Source: Duganella sp. sic0402 (GTDB lineage: Bacteria; Pseudomonadota; Gammaproteobacteria; Burkholderiales; Burkholderiaceae_D). Taken from it: DNA of 64,000 nt. How positions within the stretch are numbered: position 1 is the stretch's first letter; every line of letters starts with the position of its first letter. Of this stretch, positions 9,317-18,998 are shown piece after piece. The notes beneath the pieces were generated by a model that ran no database searches, was not told the origin of the DNA, and saw only the letters and a program-made list of their open reading frames with translations. The stretch covers positions 62,001 through 126,000 of the forward strand of contig NZ_JAHUWK010000006.1 of the NCBI RefSeq assembly GCF_019219065.1. The letters run 5' to 3'. Position numbers and translations under genes: made by a program.

Positions 9317-9997
9317 CTATTCGGCGACCAGTACGCGCACGGTGGATTCAAGGTAGTCCCGGAAGCCCATGTCCAGGTAGAGCTGGTGGGCCGGGTTGGT
9401 GCGCATCACGTGCAGGAAGGAGCGCTCGCCGCGCTGCTGGTGGCGTCGCAGCAGTTTGCCGATCAGCTTTCTGGCCAGCCCTCGGCCCTGGTAATCCGGA
9501 TGGGTGCAGACGCCGCTGATTTCGCAATAGCCCGGCGCGCGCATGCGTTCGCCGGCCATGGCGATCAGTTGTTCGCCGTCGAAGTAGCCGAAATAATCGC
9601 CCAGCTCGATGGTGCGGATGCCGAACGGTCCGGGCTTGCATAGCGTGGCCAGTTGCAGCGCCTGCTGCGCGTGTTCGGGGGCAAGCGGGCGGGCGTCTGC
9701 GGCGGGATCGCTGTCCGGCGTGGGCCCCTGCCACAGCATGCGGAACATGGTGGTCTCGGCGTCAATGCGCCAGCCGGGCGGCGCGGCGCCGGCCCAGCCG
9801 TCGCAGTAGAACATTTCCCCCGGCACGACCCAAGGCGCCAGCGCGGCGAAGTCGGGCGCGTCCGGGTTGGCAAAGGCGATGATGGGCGAGAAGCCCTGGG
9901 TGTAACGGCGCGCCGTGTCGCTGCCGCTGGACCACAGGCGGTGTGCGCCGTTGAGCGCGTGCCAGAAGATATGCTCCAGCGGCGGATGGCCTTGCAT
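9317..9997 (-). CDS. GNAT family N-acetyltransferase (FR47-like)
   Basis: The 226-residue protein has a C-terminal GNAT fold with the acetyl-CoA motif VCTHPDYQGRGLARKL and the last strand NPAHQLYLDMGF, as in FR47-like proteins. The first 110 residues are less conserved (MQGHPPLEHIFWHAL). The start was placed at 9997 because the longer frame would run into the upstream lipoprotein gene, which ends 7 nt away. The ribosome site is weak, so coupling to that gene is likely. The substrate is unknown. Confidence 0.75.
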   Translation of the reverse strand: MQGHPPLEHIFWHALNGAHRLWSSGSDTARRYTQGFSPIIAFANPDAPDFAALAPWVVPGEMFYCDGWAGAAPPGWRIDAETTMFRMLWQGPTPDSDPAADARPLAPEHAQQALQLATLCKPGPFGIRTIELGDYFGYFDGEQLIAMAGERMRAPGYCEISGVCTHPDYQGRGLARKLIGKLLRRHQQRGERSFLHVMRTNPAHQLYLDMGFRDYLESTVRVLVAE

Positions 9998-10004
9998 CGC
10001 CGGC

Positions 10005-12605
10005 TTACGGGCCGACCGGCAGGAAGCTGAGCACGCCGTCGTCGGTGATGCCGGCCACGATCCAGCCATCGCCCGACACCGCCATCTGGCGCGGCAGCAG
10101 TTGCTTGCCAACGGCGCCCAGCTTGTATTGTTTCAACAGCTTGCCGGTGCTGTCGAAGCTGTAGATATCGCTGTTACTGGTCTTGGTGGCGCCGCCGCAG
10201 AAGATGCGTCCATCCACGCCCACTTCGATATTGTTGGGGGCGGCGTCGCCGCTTGCCATATAGCCGACGATGCCGAGATCGGCGGCGTTCATGATGGCGC
10301 AGGATTTCGGCGTGGCCAAGGCGCTGAAAACGCGGACGCCGTCGCTGCCAACCCAGATATCCTGGCCCAGCGTGCCCGGGCTGACGTGGCTGGCGGCCGG
10401 CACTTGGGCGGCAAACAGCGTGCCTTTGTTCAGCGCCGCATAGTCAACGCTGACCGTGGTGTACTGGACGCTGGCGCCGTCTTCATTGAGTTGCACGACA
10501 CGCTTGCCATCGCCGCTGGCGGACAGCACGCCGGCGCTCAGCGGCAGGTTGGCGAGGCGGCTGTTGTCGCTGGTCAGATAGAGCTGGCCGTCGCTGAGCA
10601 GCAGCATGCGTACGCCGTTCGGCCGTATCAGCCGCAGGCGCGTGCTGCTGGTGGATGCCGCCGCCAGGGGTATCTGGGCGCTGATTGCGCGCGTGCTCAG
10701 ATTGACGGTGGTGATGCGACTGGTGTTGAGGTCGACTACATACATGAGGTCGCCATCAGGCGCAATCGCCATATTGCCCAGCGCGGACGACAGGCCGGTG
10801 ATGCTGGCCTCTTTCAGACCCGTGTAGAGGTTGTAGATATCGATGTAGGCGCCGCCGTTGTGTGCATACGCATAAGGGCGGAGCGGATCGGTGATGACGG
10901 TGGTGTAGGCGCCGGAGGCCTTGCTGATGGCCGATGGCGTATCTTTGCCTTTCCATAGCGTCACGCGGATTTTTTCAGGCACCGTCACATCCGCGTCAGG
11001 CGAAACAATGGTGACGGTGGCGGTGCTGAGCGTGTCATTGGCCATCGCGCTGTCGTTGGCAGTCAGGGTCAGCTTGTCGTTGTTGATGGTGACGCTCAGC
11101 CAGGCGGCGTCGCTGGCGGCGTTCATGCTGGTGAAGCTGCCGAAGTTGTCGACCACGCTGATGGTGCGCGTCAGGCGTTTCCAGCTTGGTGTCGATACCA
11201 GCGCGACAGCGGTTTCGGCCGGCAGCAGCTTGTGCTGGTCTTTGTTGATAGTGAGCAGTAGCTGACCCAGCACCGCATCGCCATTCACCTGCGCCACCGC
11301 ACCGCTGGTTTGCGTCGTCGTGCCGACCGCAACCGAGGCGGGATTCGCCTTGAAGGTGAGACTGGTGAGGTCTTCGTTGACAGTGCCGCTGGTCACGCTG
11401 GCGGTAGCCCAGGCTGGCAAAGTCGCCAGGTTCCACGGCCAGCTGTTCTTGCCAGTATTCAGGCCCAGTTTTAGCGGTTGACTGGTGCTGAAGTCGCGCC
11501 CATAAGTGCCCCCCAGCGTCAGCGTGCTGCTTGAGAACTGCAGTTGCGCCTTGCTCAGTTGCAGCGTGACCGGCAGCGTGCGCGCGTCCGTTCCCTTAGG
11601 GGTAATGACAATCGCGGCACTGTGAGTGCCACTGGCCAGCGGGCCGATGGCTGGATTGACCGTGACCACGGTGGTGGCCGGGGTGCTGCCGGCGGTTGGC
11701 GATACGCTCAGCCATGGCGCGTTGCTGCTGGCGGTCCAGTCGGTCGTGGTGCGCGGACTGGTGTCCAGGCTGACTACCTGGGATGACGTCGGCGCGCCGT
11801 TGATCGCATTAAAGGTCAAGCTGTTCTGGCCTAACACCAGTGCGGGCGGCAGCACCGTCAGCGAGACCGGCAGCAGTAAGGTCTGGTTGTCATTGGATTT
11901 GAGTATCAGGTCGCTGGCGTACTGGCCTTGCGTCAAGCCGCTGATGTCGTAGCTGACGGTCAGGCTGGCATTGCCGGTGCCGCTGGCAGGGCTGACTTTA
12001 AGCCAGTTGCTGCTGCCGGCTGCGGTCCAGCTGCGGCCGGTGGCGTTGACGGCAACGGTGACGCTGGCCGGTGCTGCGCCGCCGGCCTGGGCGGTGCTGG
12101 TCAGCGGCATCGCTGGCACGGCGCTGAACGTGGTTGCGCCGGCCGGCGTGACGGTGATGTTGTAAGGCAACGCAACCGGCGAGCCGGGGAACTGGCTGGC
12201 GCAGGCGCTGTCGCGGCACAGCCGCACACTAAAGCTGCCTTGGTAATTGTTGGCTGCCAGCGTCGCTGAGGTTTGCAGCAGTGCGTGGTATTGCGTATCG
12301 CTGTCGCGTACCAGCTGCACATTCGGCTGCAGCACGCCGGCGGTGTCCACCACCATGGCGTAGACGGTGGCATTGGCGAAATCGGCAGGACGGGCGACGG
12401 TCGCGATCACGTTGCTGGCGAGTGCGGTGCCAGCGACAACGCTGCCGGTCACGGTGGCGGGGTTGAAGCTGAGGGCGGGCGTGACCACCGGGGTGGTGGG
12501 ACTACCTCCGCCGCCACCACCACCGCCGCTGCTACCGCCACCTCCGCAGCCGGCCAGCAATACGCTAATCGTGAGGGGGACGGCGGCGAAAAAAGGTCGC
12601 AACAT
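10005..12605 (-). CDS. BACON-repeat lipoprotein with C-terminal propeller-like region
   Basis: The 866-residue protein starts with a lipoprotein signal (lipobox LAGC, Cys20) followed by a glycine linker (about residues 21-35). Three or more Ig-like BACON units follow, seen as NWLKVSPASGTGNASLTV and APWLSVSPTAGSTPATTV, up to about residue 560. The last 300 residues look like a beta-propeller (MYVVDLNTSRITTVNLSTR and similar). BACON units are thought to mediate carbohydrate or protein contacts; a role at the cell surface is inferred. The ATG at 12605 has AAGGAT upstream; the frame is open further but without sense. Confidence 0.75.
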   Translation of the reverse strand: MLRPFFAAVPLTISVLLAGCGGGGSSGGGGGGGGSPTTPVVTPALSFNPATVTGSVVAGTALASNVIATVARPADFANATVYAMVVDTAGVLQPNVQLVRDSDTQYHALLQTSATLAANNYQGSFSVRLCRDSACASQFPGSPVALPYNITVTPAGATTFSAVPAMPLTSTAQAGGAAPASVTVAVNATGRSWTAAGSSNWLKVSPASGTGNASLTVSYDISGLTQGQYASDLILKSNDNQTLLLPVSLTVLPPALVLGQNSLTFNAINGAPTSSQVVSLDTSPRTTTDWTASSNAPWLSVSPTAGSTPATTVVTVNPAIGPLASGTHSAAIVITPKGTDARTLPVTLQLSKAQLQFSSSTLTLGGTYGRDFSTSQPLKLGLNTGKNSWPWNLATLPAWATASVTSGTVNEDLTSLTFKANPASVAVGTTTQTSGAVAQVNGDAVLGQLLLTINKDQHKLLPAETAVALVSTPSWKRLTRTISVVDNFGSFTSMNAASDAAWLSVTINNDKLTLTANDSAMANDTLSTATVTIVSPDADVTVPEKIRVTLWKGKDTPSAISKASGAYTTVITDPLRPYAYAHNGGAYIDIYNLYTGLKEASITGLSSALGNMAIAPDGDLMYVVDLNTSRITTVNLSTRAISAQIPLAAASTSSTRLRLIRPNGVRMLLLSDGQLYLTSDNSRLANLPLSAGVLSASGDGKRVVQLNEDGASVQYTTVSVDYAALNKGTLFAAQVPAASHVSPGTLGQDIWVGSDGVRVFSALATPKSCAIMNAADLGIVGYMASGDAAPNNIEVGVDGRIFCGGATKTSNSDIYSFDSTGKLLKQYKLGAVGKQLLPRQMAVSGDGWIVAGITDDGVLSFLPVGP

Positions 12606-12707
12606 GACGGAATCCTTGTGGTAAGAGCAGCTTAATTTACTTGCAATTGTTGCGCGAACGCAACTAAGTGTCAAGTTAAAGCGCATGCAGCATACCACCG
12701 GGAGAGT

Positions 12708-13901
12708 CTATTTTGCGCGGAGTTCGGCTTCGTGGGCGCGGATGCGGTCCAGCTTGGCGGCGTACACCCGCTCGGCGCTGCGGGTGGTGCTGTTTTTCTT
12801 GGCCAGCGCCATGTAGTTATCGGCCGCGCGCAGATTGCCCAGGTGGTAGTTGACCACCGACAGCCAGAAGTGCAGCTCGTGGTAATCCGGCACCCGTTCC
12901 AGCTCGCGCTCGAACAGTTTGCGGGCGCGCGCGTAGTCGCCCAGCTGGACCGCTGCTTGTCCCTGGTTGAAGAAGTAGAACGGTGGATACGGCTCCAGTT
13001 TCGCCAGCCGCACGCGCAGCACCGCCGCCTCGTCCAGTTTGTTCTGGTTTTCCAGCGTCTGCGCCAGATTGGACAGGAAGATGGTGTTGTCGGGCGCCTG
13101 CGTATGGGCATACCGCAGCACCTGTTCGGCGGCGTCCTGGTCGCCGTGGTGCTGATAGATCACGCCCAGCGTGTTGTAGGCGTTGAGGAAGAGCGGATCG
13201 ACCGTGGCGGCCTTGCGTGCGGCCCAGTAGGCCTCGTCGACCTTGCCGGCCGCCAGCAGCTCGGCCGCGCGGTTGTTCAGGAACATCGCCAGCACGGTAT
13301 GCTCTTCCAGCGGCTTGGCGGTTTCGCGCGACTTGGGCGGGATGGGAATGAAGTCCACCGTCAGCGTGTTCGCCTCATCCATGGTGTAGGCGGTGTAGGG
13401 ATTGCGGTTGCTGCGCTGCCGGCCCAGTGCCAGGTTGACATGGTTGCTGGCGAAGTAAAGATTGCCGGCGCGGCTCCAGACTTCGTCCAGCTGCACTTGC
13501 TGGAAGATCACCGGCATCTCCAGCTCGCGCGCCAGCGTGGCGGTCATGATGGCCAGCGACAGGCAGTTGCCGGCGCGCGCTTCGAAGGTCTCTGCAGCGG
13601 TGCGGGTGATGGCGTCGTCGTACTCAAGCTGCAGCTTGTCGCGCCGGTACAGCGCGTCGAACAGCACCAGGCGCACATCCTTGCCGGGCGCGGCGCCGAG
13701 GTTATTCCGCACATAGTCGCGCATGGCCGGAGTAAGGGCGAACACCTGGCTGGTGTCGATCGGCTCGGCGGCGGGCTGGAATGTGCTGTCGCGGAATAGC
13801 TGCTGCTGTGGCGCCTGGCGCGCCGGTTGCTGGCTGGCGCAAGCGCTGAGGAATGCGGCGGCGCACAGCGCCGTGCACGTGATGCGGGCCCATGATGTCA
13901 T
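12708..13901 (-). CDS. TPR lipoprotein with transglutaminase-like N-terminal region
   Basis: The 397-residue protein has a lipoprotein signal (FLSAC, Cys21). Residues about 60-190 resemble a transglutaminase-like fold, with AGNCLSLAIMTATLARELEMPV carrying a Cys and FASNHVNLALG a His. From about residue 215 there are TPR repeats (AYNTLGVIYQHHGDQDAAEQVLRYA and following). Such proteins are found in many betaproteobacteria without assigned function. The ATG at 13901 has GGGAGA upstream. The longer open frame upstream lies partly within the DUF2863-like gene and is rejected. Confidence 0.75.
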   Translation of the reverse strand: MTSWARITCTALCAAAFLSACASQQPARQAPQQQLFRDSTFQPAAEPIDTSQVFALTPAMRDYVRNNLGAAPGKDVRLVLFDALYRRDKLQLEYDDAITRTAAETFEARAGNCLSLAIMTATLARELEMPVIFQQVQLDEVWSRAGNLYFASNHVNLALGRQRSNRNPYTAYTMDEANTLTVDFIPIPPKSRETAKPLEEHTVLAMFLNNRAAELLAAGKVDEAYWAARKAATVDPLFLNAYNTLGVIYQHHGDQDAAEQVLRYAHTQAPDNTIFLSNLAQTLENQNKLDEAAVLRVRLAKLEPYPPFYFFNQGQAAVQLGDYARARKLFERELERVPDYHELHFWLSVVNYHLGNLRAADNYMALAKKNSTTRSAERVYAAKLDRIRAHEAELRAK

Positions 13902-14019
13902 GACTGTCTCCCTTTGCTGCGGAGCACAAGGCCGGCGCCGCACCAGGCAGCGGAATCTGCGTTCCGCGTTCTGGAAAGTATCCTCGGCTAAACAGGGACT
14001 GTCAAACTGGAAATCGCTT

Positions 14020-15207
14020 TCAGGGCAGCGGATCTTCCGAGACTGAAATGTCGGTAACGCCCAGGCTGGCCAGCGCGTCAGCCAGGTCTTCCAGCGCCAG
14101 GCCCAGATCGGCGGCCGGATCGAGCGGCTTGCCGGCTGTGGCCAGCGGTGCGCCGCCCAGCGACAGCTGCACCAGCAGCAGCGGCTCATCGTCGTCTTCG
14201 GACGGCGCGATGACTGCTTGCGCCTGCGCCGGATCGTGGCCGGCCAGCGCCTGGCTGAGTGTCGACAGCAGGTGCAGCATGTCGTGCTCGGACTGGCCCT
14301 GGGCGCGTGCGCCGAAGAACAGGTCCTGGTACAGGAAGTTCAGCGTCAGCGCAGTATCGGCGCCGCGCGCGCGGCCCAGGCAGCGCGCTACCATGGGTGC
14401 GCAATCCCTGGTCCATTGCTGATAGCGTTCGGCGCGTTCGGCGAAGTAGGCGTCGGCGGCTTTCTCGCCGGCCGGCACCTTATAGAAGGCGTCGTCGGCA
14501 CGCTTCAGTGCGAAGCCGAGCAGGAAGCGCAGTTCGACCGCCGTGTCTTCCGGGCCGAAGCTGGTGGGCGACCAGCCGGCCGCCATGCTGCGCTCCAGCG
14601 CCGGCGCGGCGCTGATTTTTTTGTCGGTCAGCGATTGCGCCGCTTCGCGCACCATCGCGTGCAGCTGGCCGTAGTTGATGCGCTCGATTTCACCCAGGTC
14701 GTAGGCGTGGCTGACCAGCACCACTTGCGCTTTGGGGCTTTCCAGGCCGGCGCCGGTGAAGCTGTTGAGCAGGGCGTCGTAGGCGTCACTGTCCTGGAAG
14801 TCGGCGGCCGGATCAAGGCCGCCCTGGCTGTGCACGAACACCGGGATGGCGAAGGCGTCGATCTCCAGTTCCGGTGCATTCTCGCGGCGAATAATCAAAT
14901 TGGCCGCGCCTTCTTCGACGGCGTTGCGCAGGTAGCGGTAGGCGTCGGCCGATTCGTCGCGCGCCATCTCGATGGCGCCGTACAGCACTTCATTCTTGCC
15001 TTGCGCCAGCAGGCGGCGCAGCAGGCGCTGGAACTCGATGTGTTTTTGCGCCAGCTCGGCGCGGGTGGCGGCGGAAATGATGTCGCCGCTGGCCGATTCG
15101 TCGGCCAGGTCCAGCGCCAGCGCGCACAATTCGGTGGTTTGTTGCTGGTCTTTGACTTCAGGGGAATTGGCGGATTTGCGCGCTACGGGGCGCTTATTTT
15201 TAGGCAT
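14020..15207 (-). CDS. Probable DUF2863 family protein
   Basis: The 395-residue cytoplasmic protein has no signal peptide or membrane segment. It begins with a basic stretch (MPKNKRPVARKS), then a helical region, and is rich in acidic residues. I take it as DUF2863, a family confined mainly to Burkholderiales, from the overall pattern (for example DAFAIPVFVHS and ELRFLLGFALKR); this is recognition by eye. No function is known. It lies 18 nt downstream of the HDOD gene on the same strand, so the two probably share a transcript. Confidence 0.6.
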   Translation of the reverse strand: MPKNKRPVARKSANSPEVKDQQQTTELCALALDLADESASGDIISAATRAELAQKHIEFQRLLRRLLAQGKNEVLYGAIEMARDESADAYRYLRNAVEEGAANLIIRRENAPELEIDAFAIPVFVHSQGGLDPAADFQDSDAYDALLNSFTGAGLESPKAQVVLVSHAYDLGEIERINYGQLHAMVREAAQSLTDKKISAAPALERSMAAGWSPTSFGPEDTAVELRFLLGFALKRADDAFYKVPAGEKAADAYFAERAERYQQWTRDCAPMVARCLGRARGADTALTLNFLYQDLFFGARAQGQSEHDMLHLLSTLSQALAGHDPAQAQAVIAPSEDDDEPLLLVQLSLGGAPLATAGKPLDPAADLGLALEDLADALASLGVTDISVSEDPLP

Positions 15208-15225
15208 GCTGGTTTTGACTTCTTA

Positions 15226-16092
15226 TTATCGTTCGGTGTGGAAGGTTTCGTTCAGTTCGTCGAGCAGGTCTTCGGTTTCATCCTCGGTCAGCCCAAGGTG
15301 GCGGCAGGCGCTGTCGCCGCCTTTTTCCCATTCGTAGGAACTGTGATGGTTGTGCAGGCGCTGGATGCCTTTTTCGGCCAGCAGCGACAGCGCCACCAGC
15401 GAGCGGATCGCATCGTCGGTGGACGGGTCTTCCAGCACGCGGTAGTCGTGGTGCAGCAGGATCGCCCAGGAGACGTCCGGCGACAGGCCCCAGTTGCGTG
15501 CCAGCAGGCAGCCGATGGCGGCGTGGTTGGTGCTGTAGTGTGCGTCCTCGACGGCGGTGAACACGCCGCTGGCGTCGTTGCAGGCCTGCTCGTAGGTGGC
15601 GTTGTAGTCGTCGAAGCGGTTCATCAGCAGCGGCACGCCGATATCGCAGAACAGGCCGAAGGTATGGGCGATGTCGGGCGGCGCCACGCGCAGCTTGCGC
15701 GAGGTGAACACCAGCGCCTGGGCGCGGCGCGCCGAGATTTCCCAGAATGCGTTGAGGTCGGATTCCTTGCCCTCGATCGCCTGGCGCGCCAGCAGCCCGG
15801 TCAGCAGCGAGGCGCACTGGTTGATGCCGAGGAAGTTGATCGCCTGTTCGACTGACTTGGCCTTGCGGGCGGCGCCGAAGAACGGCGAATTGGCCAGTTT
15901 CAACAGCGCGCCGGACATGCCGACATCGTTGGCGATGATGCGTGCGATGTGGCGCGGCGACGGATCTTCCTTGGCCAGTTCGCGCTGCAGGTCGACGAGC
16001 AGGCTGGGCCGAGGCGGAATACGGATGGAACGCATCAGCGCGTCTTCCACCGCGTTTTCTGTTGGCAAGGCTTGGGCAGCTACTGTCGTCAT
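15226..16092 (-). CDS. HDOD domain protein
   Basis: The 288-residue protein carries an HDOD domain, a degenerate HD phosphohydrolase fold without the metal-binding HD pair. Visible features are IPPRPSLLVDLQRELAKED, IIANDVGMSGALLKLANSPFFG, and AINFLGINQCASLLTGLL. The DHAAIGCLLARNWGL-type segment appears as NHAAIGCLLARNWGL. Such proteins act in signalling, often with cyclic di-GMP or two-component systems. It is the first gene of a likely two-gene operon with the DUF2863-like gene and is divergent from the methyladenine glycosylase gene. Confidence 0.85.
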   Translation of the reverse strand: MTTVAAQALPTENAVEDALMRSIRIPPRPSLLVDLQRELAKEDPSPRHIARIIANDVGMSGALLKLANSPFFGAARKAKSVEQAINFLGINQCASLLTGLLARQAIEGKESDLNAFWEISARRAQALVFTSRKLRVAPPDIAHTFGLFCDIGVPLLMNRFDDYNATYEQACNDASGVFTAVEDAHYSTNHAAIGCLLARNWGLSPDVSWAILLHHDYRVLEDPSTDDAIRSLVALSLLAEKGIQRLHNHHSSYEWEKGGDSACRHLGLTEDETEDLLDELNETFHTER

Positions 16093-16273
16093 TGTTATCT
16101 TCAGGCAAAAGGCAATTACCCTCGATTATCGCCGCATACGGGCGGCGATAGCGCGAATTTGTGGTGATTTTCTCGGCAACACGCCATATTTTGTCGTGAA
16201 TTGCGTGCGAGTGATAATTATTTGGCACCAATTCCATGAGCGCGCCGTCCAGATTGGCATTTAGAATAGACGC

Positions 16274-16855
16274 ATGATGACCACACTGGCAGGCATTGAT
16301 TTCAGCGCTCCCTCGCATGAGGTGGCGCCGCAGCTGATAGGCGTGACCTTGCTGATTAACGGCGTGGGCGGCCGTATTGTCGAAACCGAGGCGTATGACC
16401 GTGAGGAGCCTGCCTCGCATTGCTACGGCGGCGAGACGCCGCGCAATTTTTCGATGTTCGGGCCGCCGGCGCGCAGCTATGTGTATCAGTCGCACGGCAT
16501 CCACTGGTGCCTGAATTTTGTCTGTCGCGAACCGGGACACGGCGCCGGGGTGCTGATCCGCGCGCTGGAGCCGCTGGATGACGCCGAGGGGCTGGCGAAG
16601 ATGTGCGCGCGGCGCGGCCTGGACGAGCCACGGCTGCTGTGTTCAGGGCCGGGCCGGCTGGGCCAGGCGCTGGGCGTGACGCGCGCGCTGAATGACCTGC
16701 CGCTGGCGCAGGCGCCGTTCGAGTTGCTGCCGCGTGAGCGCGAGGTGGTGGTATTAGCCGGTCCGCGCATCGGCATTTCCAAGGCGGTGGAGCTGCCGTG
16801 GCGCTTCGTCGAAGCCGGCTCGCGTTTTTTGAGCAAGCCCATGCGGCGCGTCTGA
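16274..16855 (+). CDS. DNA-3-methyladenine glycosylase (AAG/MPG type)
   Basis: The 193-residue protein belongs to the alkyladenine glycosylase family, which removes methylated purines from DNA. The catalytic Glu lies in [18 protein letters not shown], followed by [17 protein letters not shown] and [14 protein letters not shown], all diagnostic. Two ATGs (16274 and 16277) are possible. The last 102 nt overlap the 3' end of the convergent chemoreceptor gene, and the overlapped part still encodes the conserved [17 protein letters not shown], so the gene is intact. Confidence 0.92.
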   Translation: MMTTLAGIDFSAPSHEVAPQLIGVTLLINGVGGRIVETEAYDREEPASHCYGGETPRNFSMFGPPARSYVYQSHGIHWCLNFVCREPGHGAGVLIRALEPLDDAEGLAKMCARRGLDEPRLLCSGPGRLGQALGVTRALNDLPLAQAPFELLPREREVVVLAGPRIGISKAVELPWRFVEAGSRFLSKPMRRV

Positions 16856-18409
16856 GCCGCCTTCCAGCTTGAATACCGATACCGCCTGCGACAGCTGGCC
16901 GGCCTGATGCTGCAAGCTGGCGGCGGCCGCAGCAGCCTGTTCGACCAGCGCGGCGTTCTGCTGCGTCACATCATCCATCTGCCCGACCGCCTGATTGACT
17001 TCGGCGATGCCTTGCGCCTGCTCGGCGCTGGCGCTGCTGATGCGGGCAATGATGTCGTTCACCTGCTGCACGGCGGCGACGATGCCGCCCATCCGCTCGC
17101 CGGCCTGCTGCACCGAGGCGCTGCCGCCGTCGATGGTGGCGACCGAGGCGGCAATCAGGCTCTTGATTTCCTTGGCGGCGGCGGCCGAGCGCTGCGCCAG
17201 TGTGCGCACTTCGGCGGCGACTACGGCGAAGCCGCGCCCCTGTTCGCCGGCGCGCGCTGCTTCCACGGCCGCGTTCAGCGCCAGGATGTTGGTCTGGAAG
17301 GAGAGGCCGTCGATGACGGCGATGATGTCGACGATTTGCCGCGCGCTGGCGCGGATCGAGGCCATGGTGCGTACCGCGTCCTGCATGGCCACGCCGCCGT
17401 GCTGCGCCAGGTCGCTGGCGCTGGCGGCCAGCTGGCAGGCCTGGCGCGCGTTGGCGGCGTTGGCTTGCACCGCCTGCGTCAGGCTGTTCATGGCGCTGGC
17501 GGTCTGCTCCAGCGAGCTGGCCTGGATTTCAGTGCGGCTGGACAGGTCGAGATTGCCGCTGGCGATTTCGCGCGCGGCGGTGTCGATCGAACGCACCGCG
17601 CCGAGGATGGTGCCGAGCGTGTGGGTGAGCTTGTGCAGGCTCTGGTCGAGCATGCGCGCGGTATCGGCGATTTCGTCGCGTCCCTGCGTGCCGCGTCCGC
17701 TGGCGAGGCGGCCGGCGGCCAGCGCAAGCACCACGTCGCCAATCGCGCGGATGTCGCGTAGCATGGCGCCGCGTACCGCCGTCGTCACGCCCACCGATAG
17801 CGCGATCGACAGCAGCACCATCGCCGCCATGCTGGTGTTGAGCGCGTGGAAGTCGGCCTGGGCTTGCGCGTGCGCCTGCTCGCTGAGCTGCTTTTCCAGC
17901 GCCGCCAGTTGCGCCAGTTGGCCGTTCAGCCGCAGGAATTGCTTTTCCGCGCCGGCCATGGCGTTGGTGGCGATGCTTTGGTCCATCTGCGCCATGTCCA
18001 TGGTGTCGCGCACCGCCTGGCGGTAGGCGGACAGCGTTTGCAACGACTGTATGAGGATCTGGCGTTCGGCGGTCGGCGTGCCGGGCGCCTCGTCGAGCTG
18101 GCGCAGCAGCGTTTCGGTGTGGGCGTGGCGGCTACGGATGTCGCGCGCCAGCGCGTCCAGGCGCGGCTGGGCGAAGCTGCCGTTGACCCAGGCCAGCAGC
18201 TGGTAGATGTGGGCGTGGGCGTAGCGCGCTTCGCCGCTGGCATCGGCCGCCATCTTGAGGCGCGCGGCGCGCACTTGCACCAGGTTTTCCAGCGAGGCGT
18301 TCTGGCGCGCCATGCCAAGGCAGGCCGCGCCGGCGGTGGCGATCAGCAGCACCAGTACCAGCATTGGCGCGAGCAGCAGTTTGGGACCGATACGCAGTTT
18401 GTTGAGCAT
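16754..18409 (-). CDS. Methyl-accepting chemotaxis protein
   Basis: The 551-residue chemoreceptor has a first membrane segment (about 12-33), a helical periplasmic domain of the 4HB type, a second membrane segment (about 192-212), a HAMP region and a cytoplasmic signalling domain. The hairpin tip [20 protein letters not shown] and the methylation helices [14 protein letters not shown] and [14 protein letters not shown] are clear. No NWETF-type tail is present; the C-terminus runs on for about 40 residues that are antisense to the glycosylase gene. It lies 11 nt after the Cache protein gene on the same strand. GGAG precedes the ATG. Confidence 0.92.
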   Translation of the reverse strand: MLNKLRIGPKLLLAPMLVLVLLIATAGAACLGMARQNASLENLVQVRAARLKMAADASGEARYAHAHIYQLLAWVNGSFAQPRLDALARDIRSRHAHTETLLRQLDEAPGTPTAERQILIQSLQTLSAYRQAVRDTMDMAQMDQSIATNAMAGAEKQFLRLNGQLAQLAALEKQLSEQAHAQAQADFHALNTSMAAMVLLSIALSVGVTTAVRGAMLRDIRAIGDVVLALAAGRLASGRGTQGRDEIADTARMLDQSLHKLTHTLGTILGAVRSIDTAAREIASGNLDLSSRTEIQASSLEQTASAMNSLTQAVQANAANARQACQLAASASDLAQHGGVAMQDAVRTMASIRASARQIVDIIAVIDGLSFQTNILALNAAVEAARAGEQGRGFAVVAAEVRTLAQRSAAAAKEIKSLIAASVATIDGGSASVQQAGERMGGIVAAVQQVNDIIARISSASAEQAQGIAEVNQAVGQMDDVTQQNAALVEQAAAAAASLQHQAGQLSQAVSVFKLEGGSDAPHGLAQKTRAGFDEAPRQLHRLGNADARTG

Positions 18410-18420
18410 GATGTGCTCCG

Positions 18421-18867
18421 TTATTTTTTGTAGATGCCGGCTTCCAGCACGACATCACCGACACGCAGGATGTAGGTGGTCTTGGGTTCGATCTTGCCGG
18501 TGGCGGGATTTTTGTACTGGTAATCAACCCAGCCGCTGCCTTTGCGCGCAGCCAGATCGATGATCTCGCGGCGGTATTTTTTGCCGCTGGCGTCGGGGAT
18601 GTCGGTCAGGTCCTTGCCGACGATGGACGGGTTGACCGGATGCGCCAGCACGATGCCGGTTTTGAGGTCGCGGATGTCGACGTACAGCGAGCCTTGCAGA
18701 TACTCGGGATCGCGCGCGGCGATCTTGCGGATGAAGGCTTCCTGGCCGTTGGCCTTGATGAAGGCGGCGCCTTTCTCGGCCATGGCGATGGCATCTTTTT
18801 CAGTGGGATCGGCCGCCAGCGCAGGCAGGGTGATGATGGCGAAAGTGAGTGCAGCGAAGGTTTTCAT
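18421..18867 (-). CDS. Secreted single Cache domain protein
   Basis: The 148-residue protein has a signal peptide ([19 protein letters not shown]) and one Cache-type sensor domain, seen in [31 protein letters not shown] (read in parts) and [20 protein letters not shown]. Such domains usually form the outer part of chemoreceptors or kinases; here it is free in the periplasm. It is the first gene before the chemoreceptor with an 11-nt gap, so it may serve as a ligand-binding partner. AGGAGC precedes the ATG at 18867. Confidence 0.82.
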   Translation of the reverse strand: MKTFAALTFAIITLPALAADPTEKDAIAMAEKGAAFIKANGQEAFIRKIAARDPEYLQGSLYVDIRDLKTGIVLAHPVNPSIVGKDLTDIPDASGKKYRREIIDLAARKGSGWVDYQYKNPATGKIEPKTTYILRVGDVVLEAGIYKK

Positions 18868-18998
18868 GAACGTGCTCCTGGACGGTGAATGACCCGAGCA
18901 ACTGTACGCCGGCGCACGTTTAATGAGTTGCGCTGGCGCAAGATCGGTTAATGCGGCGCGGCCTAGCATGGGGTTTTCTGACCACATAGGAAGCCGCG

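Noticed and set aside
14218..15855. A 545-codon rightward frame across the DUF2863-like and HDOD genes
   Set aside because: Valine/Gly/Arg-rich shadow of two leftward genes with ribosome sites and recognised folds.
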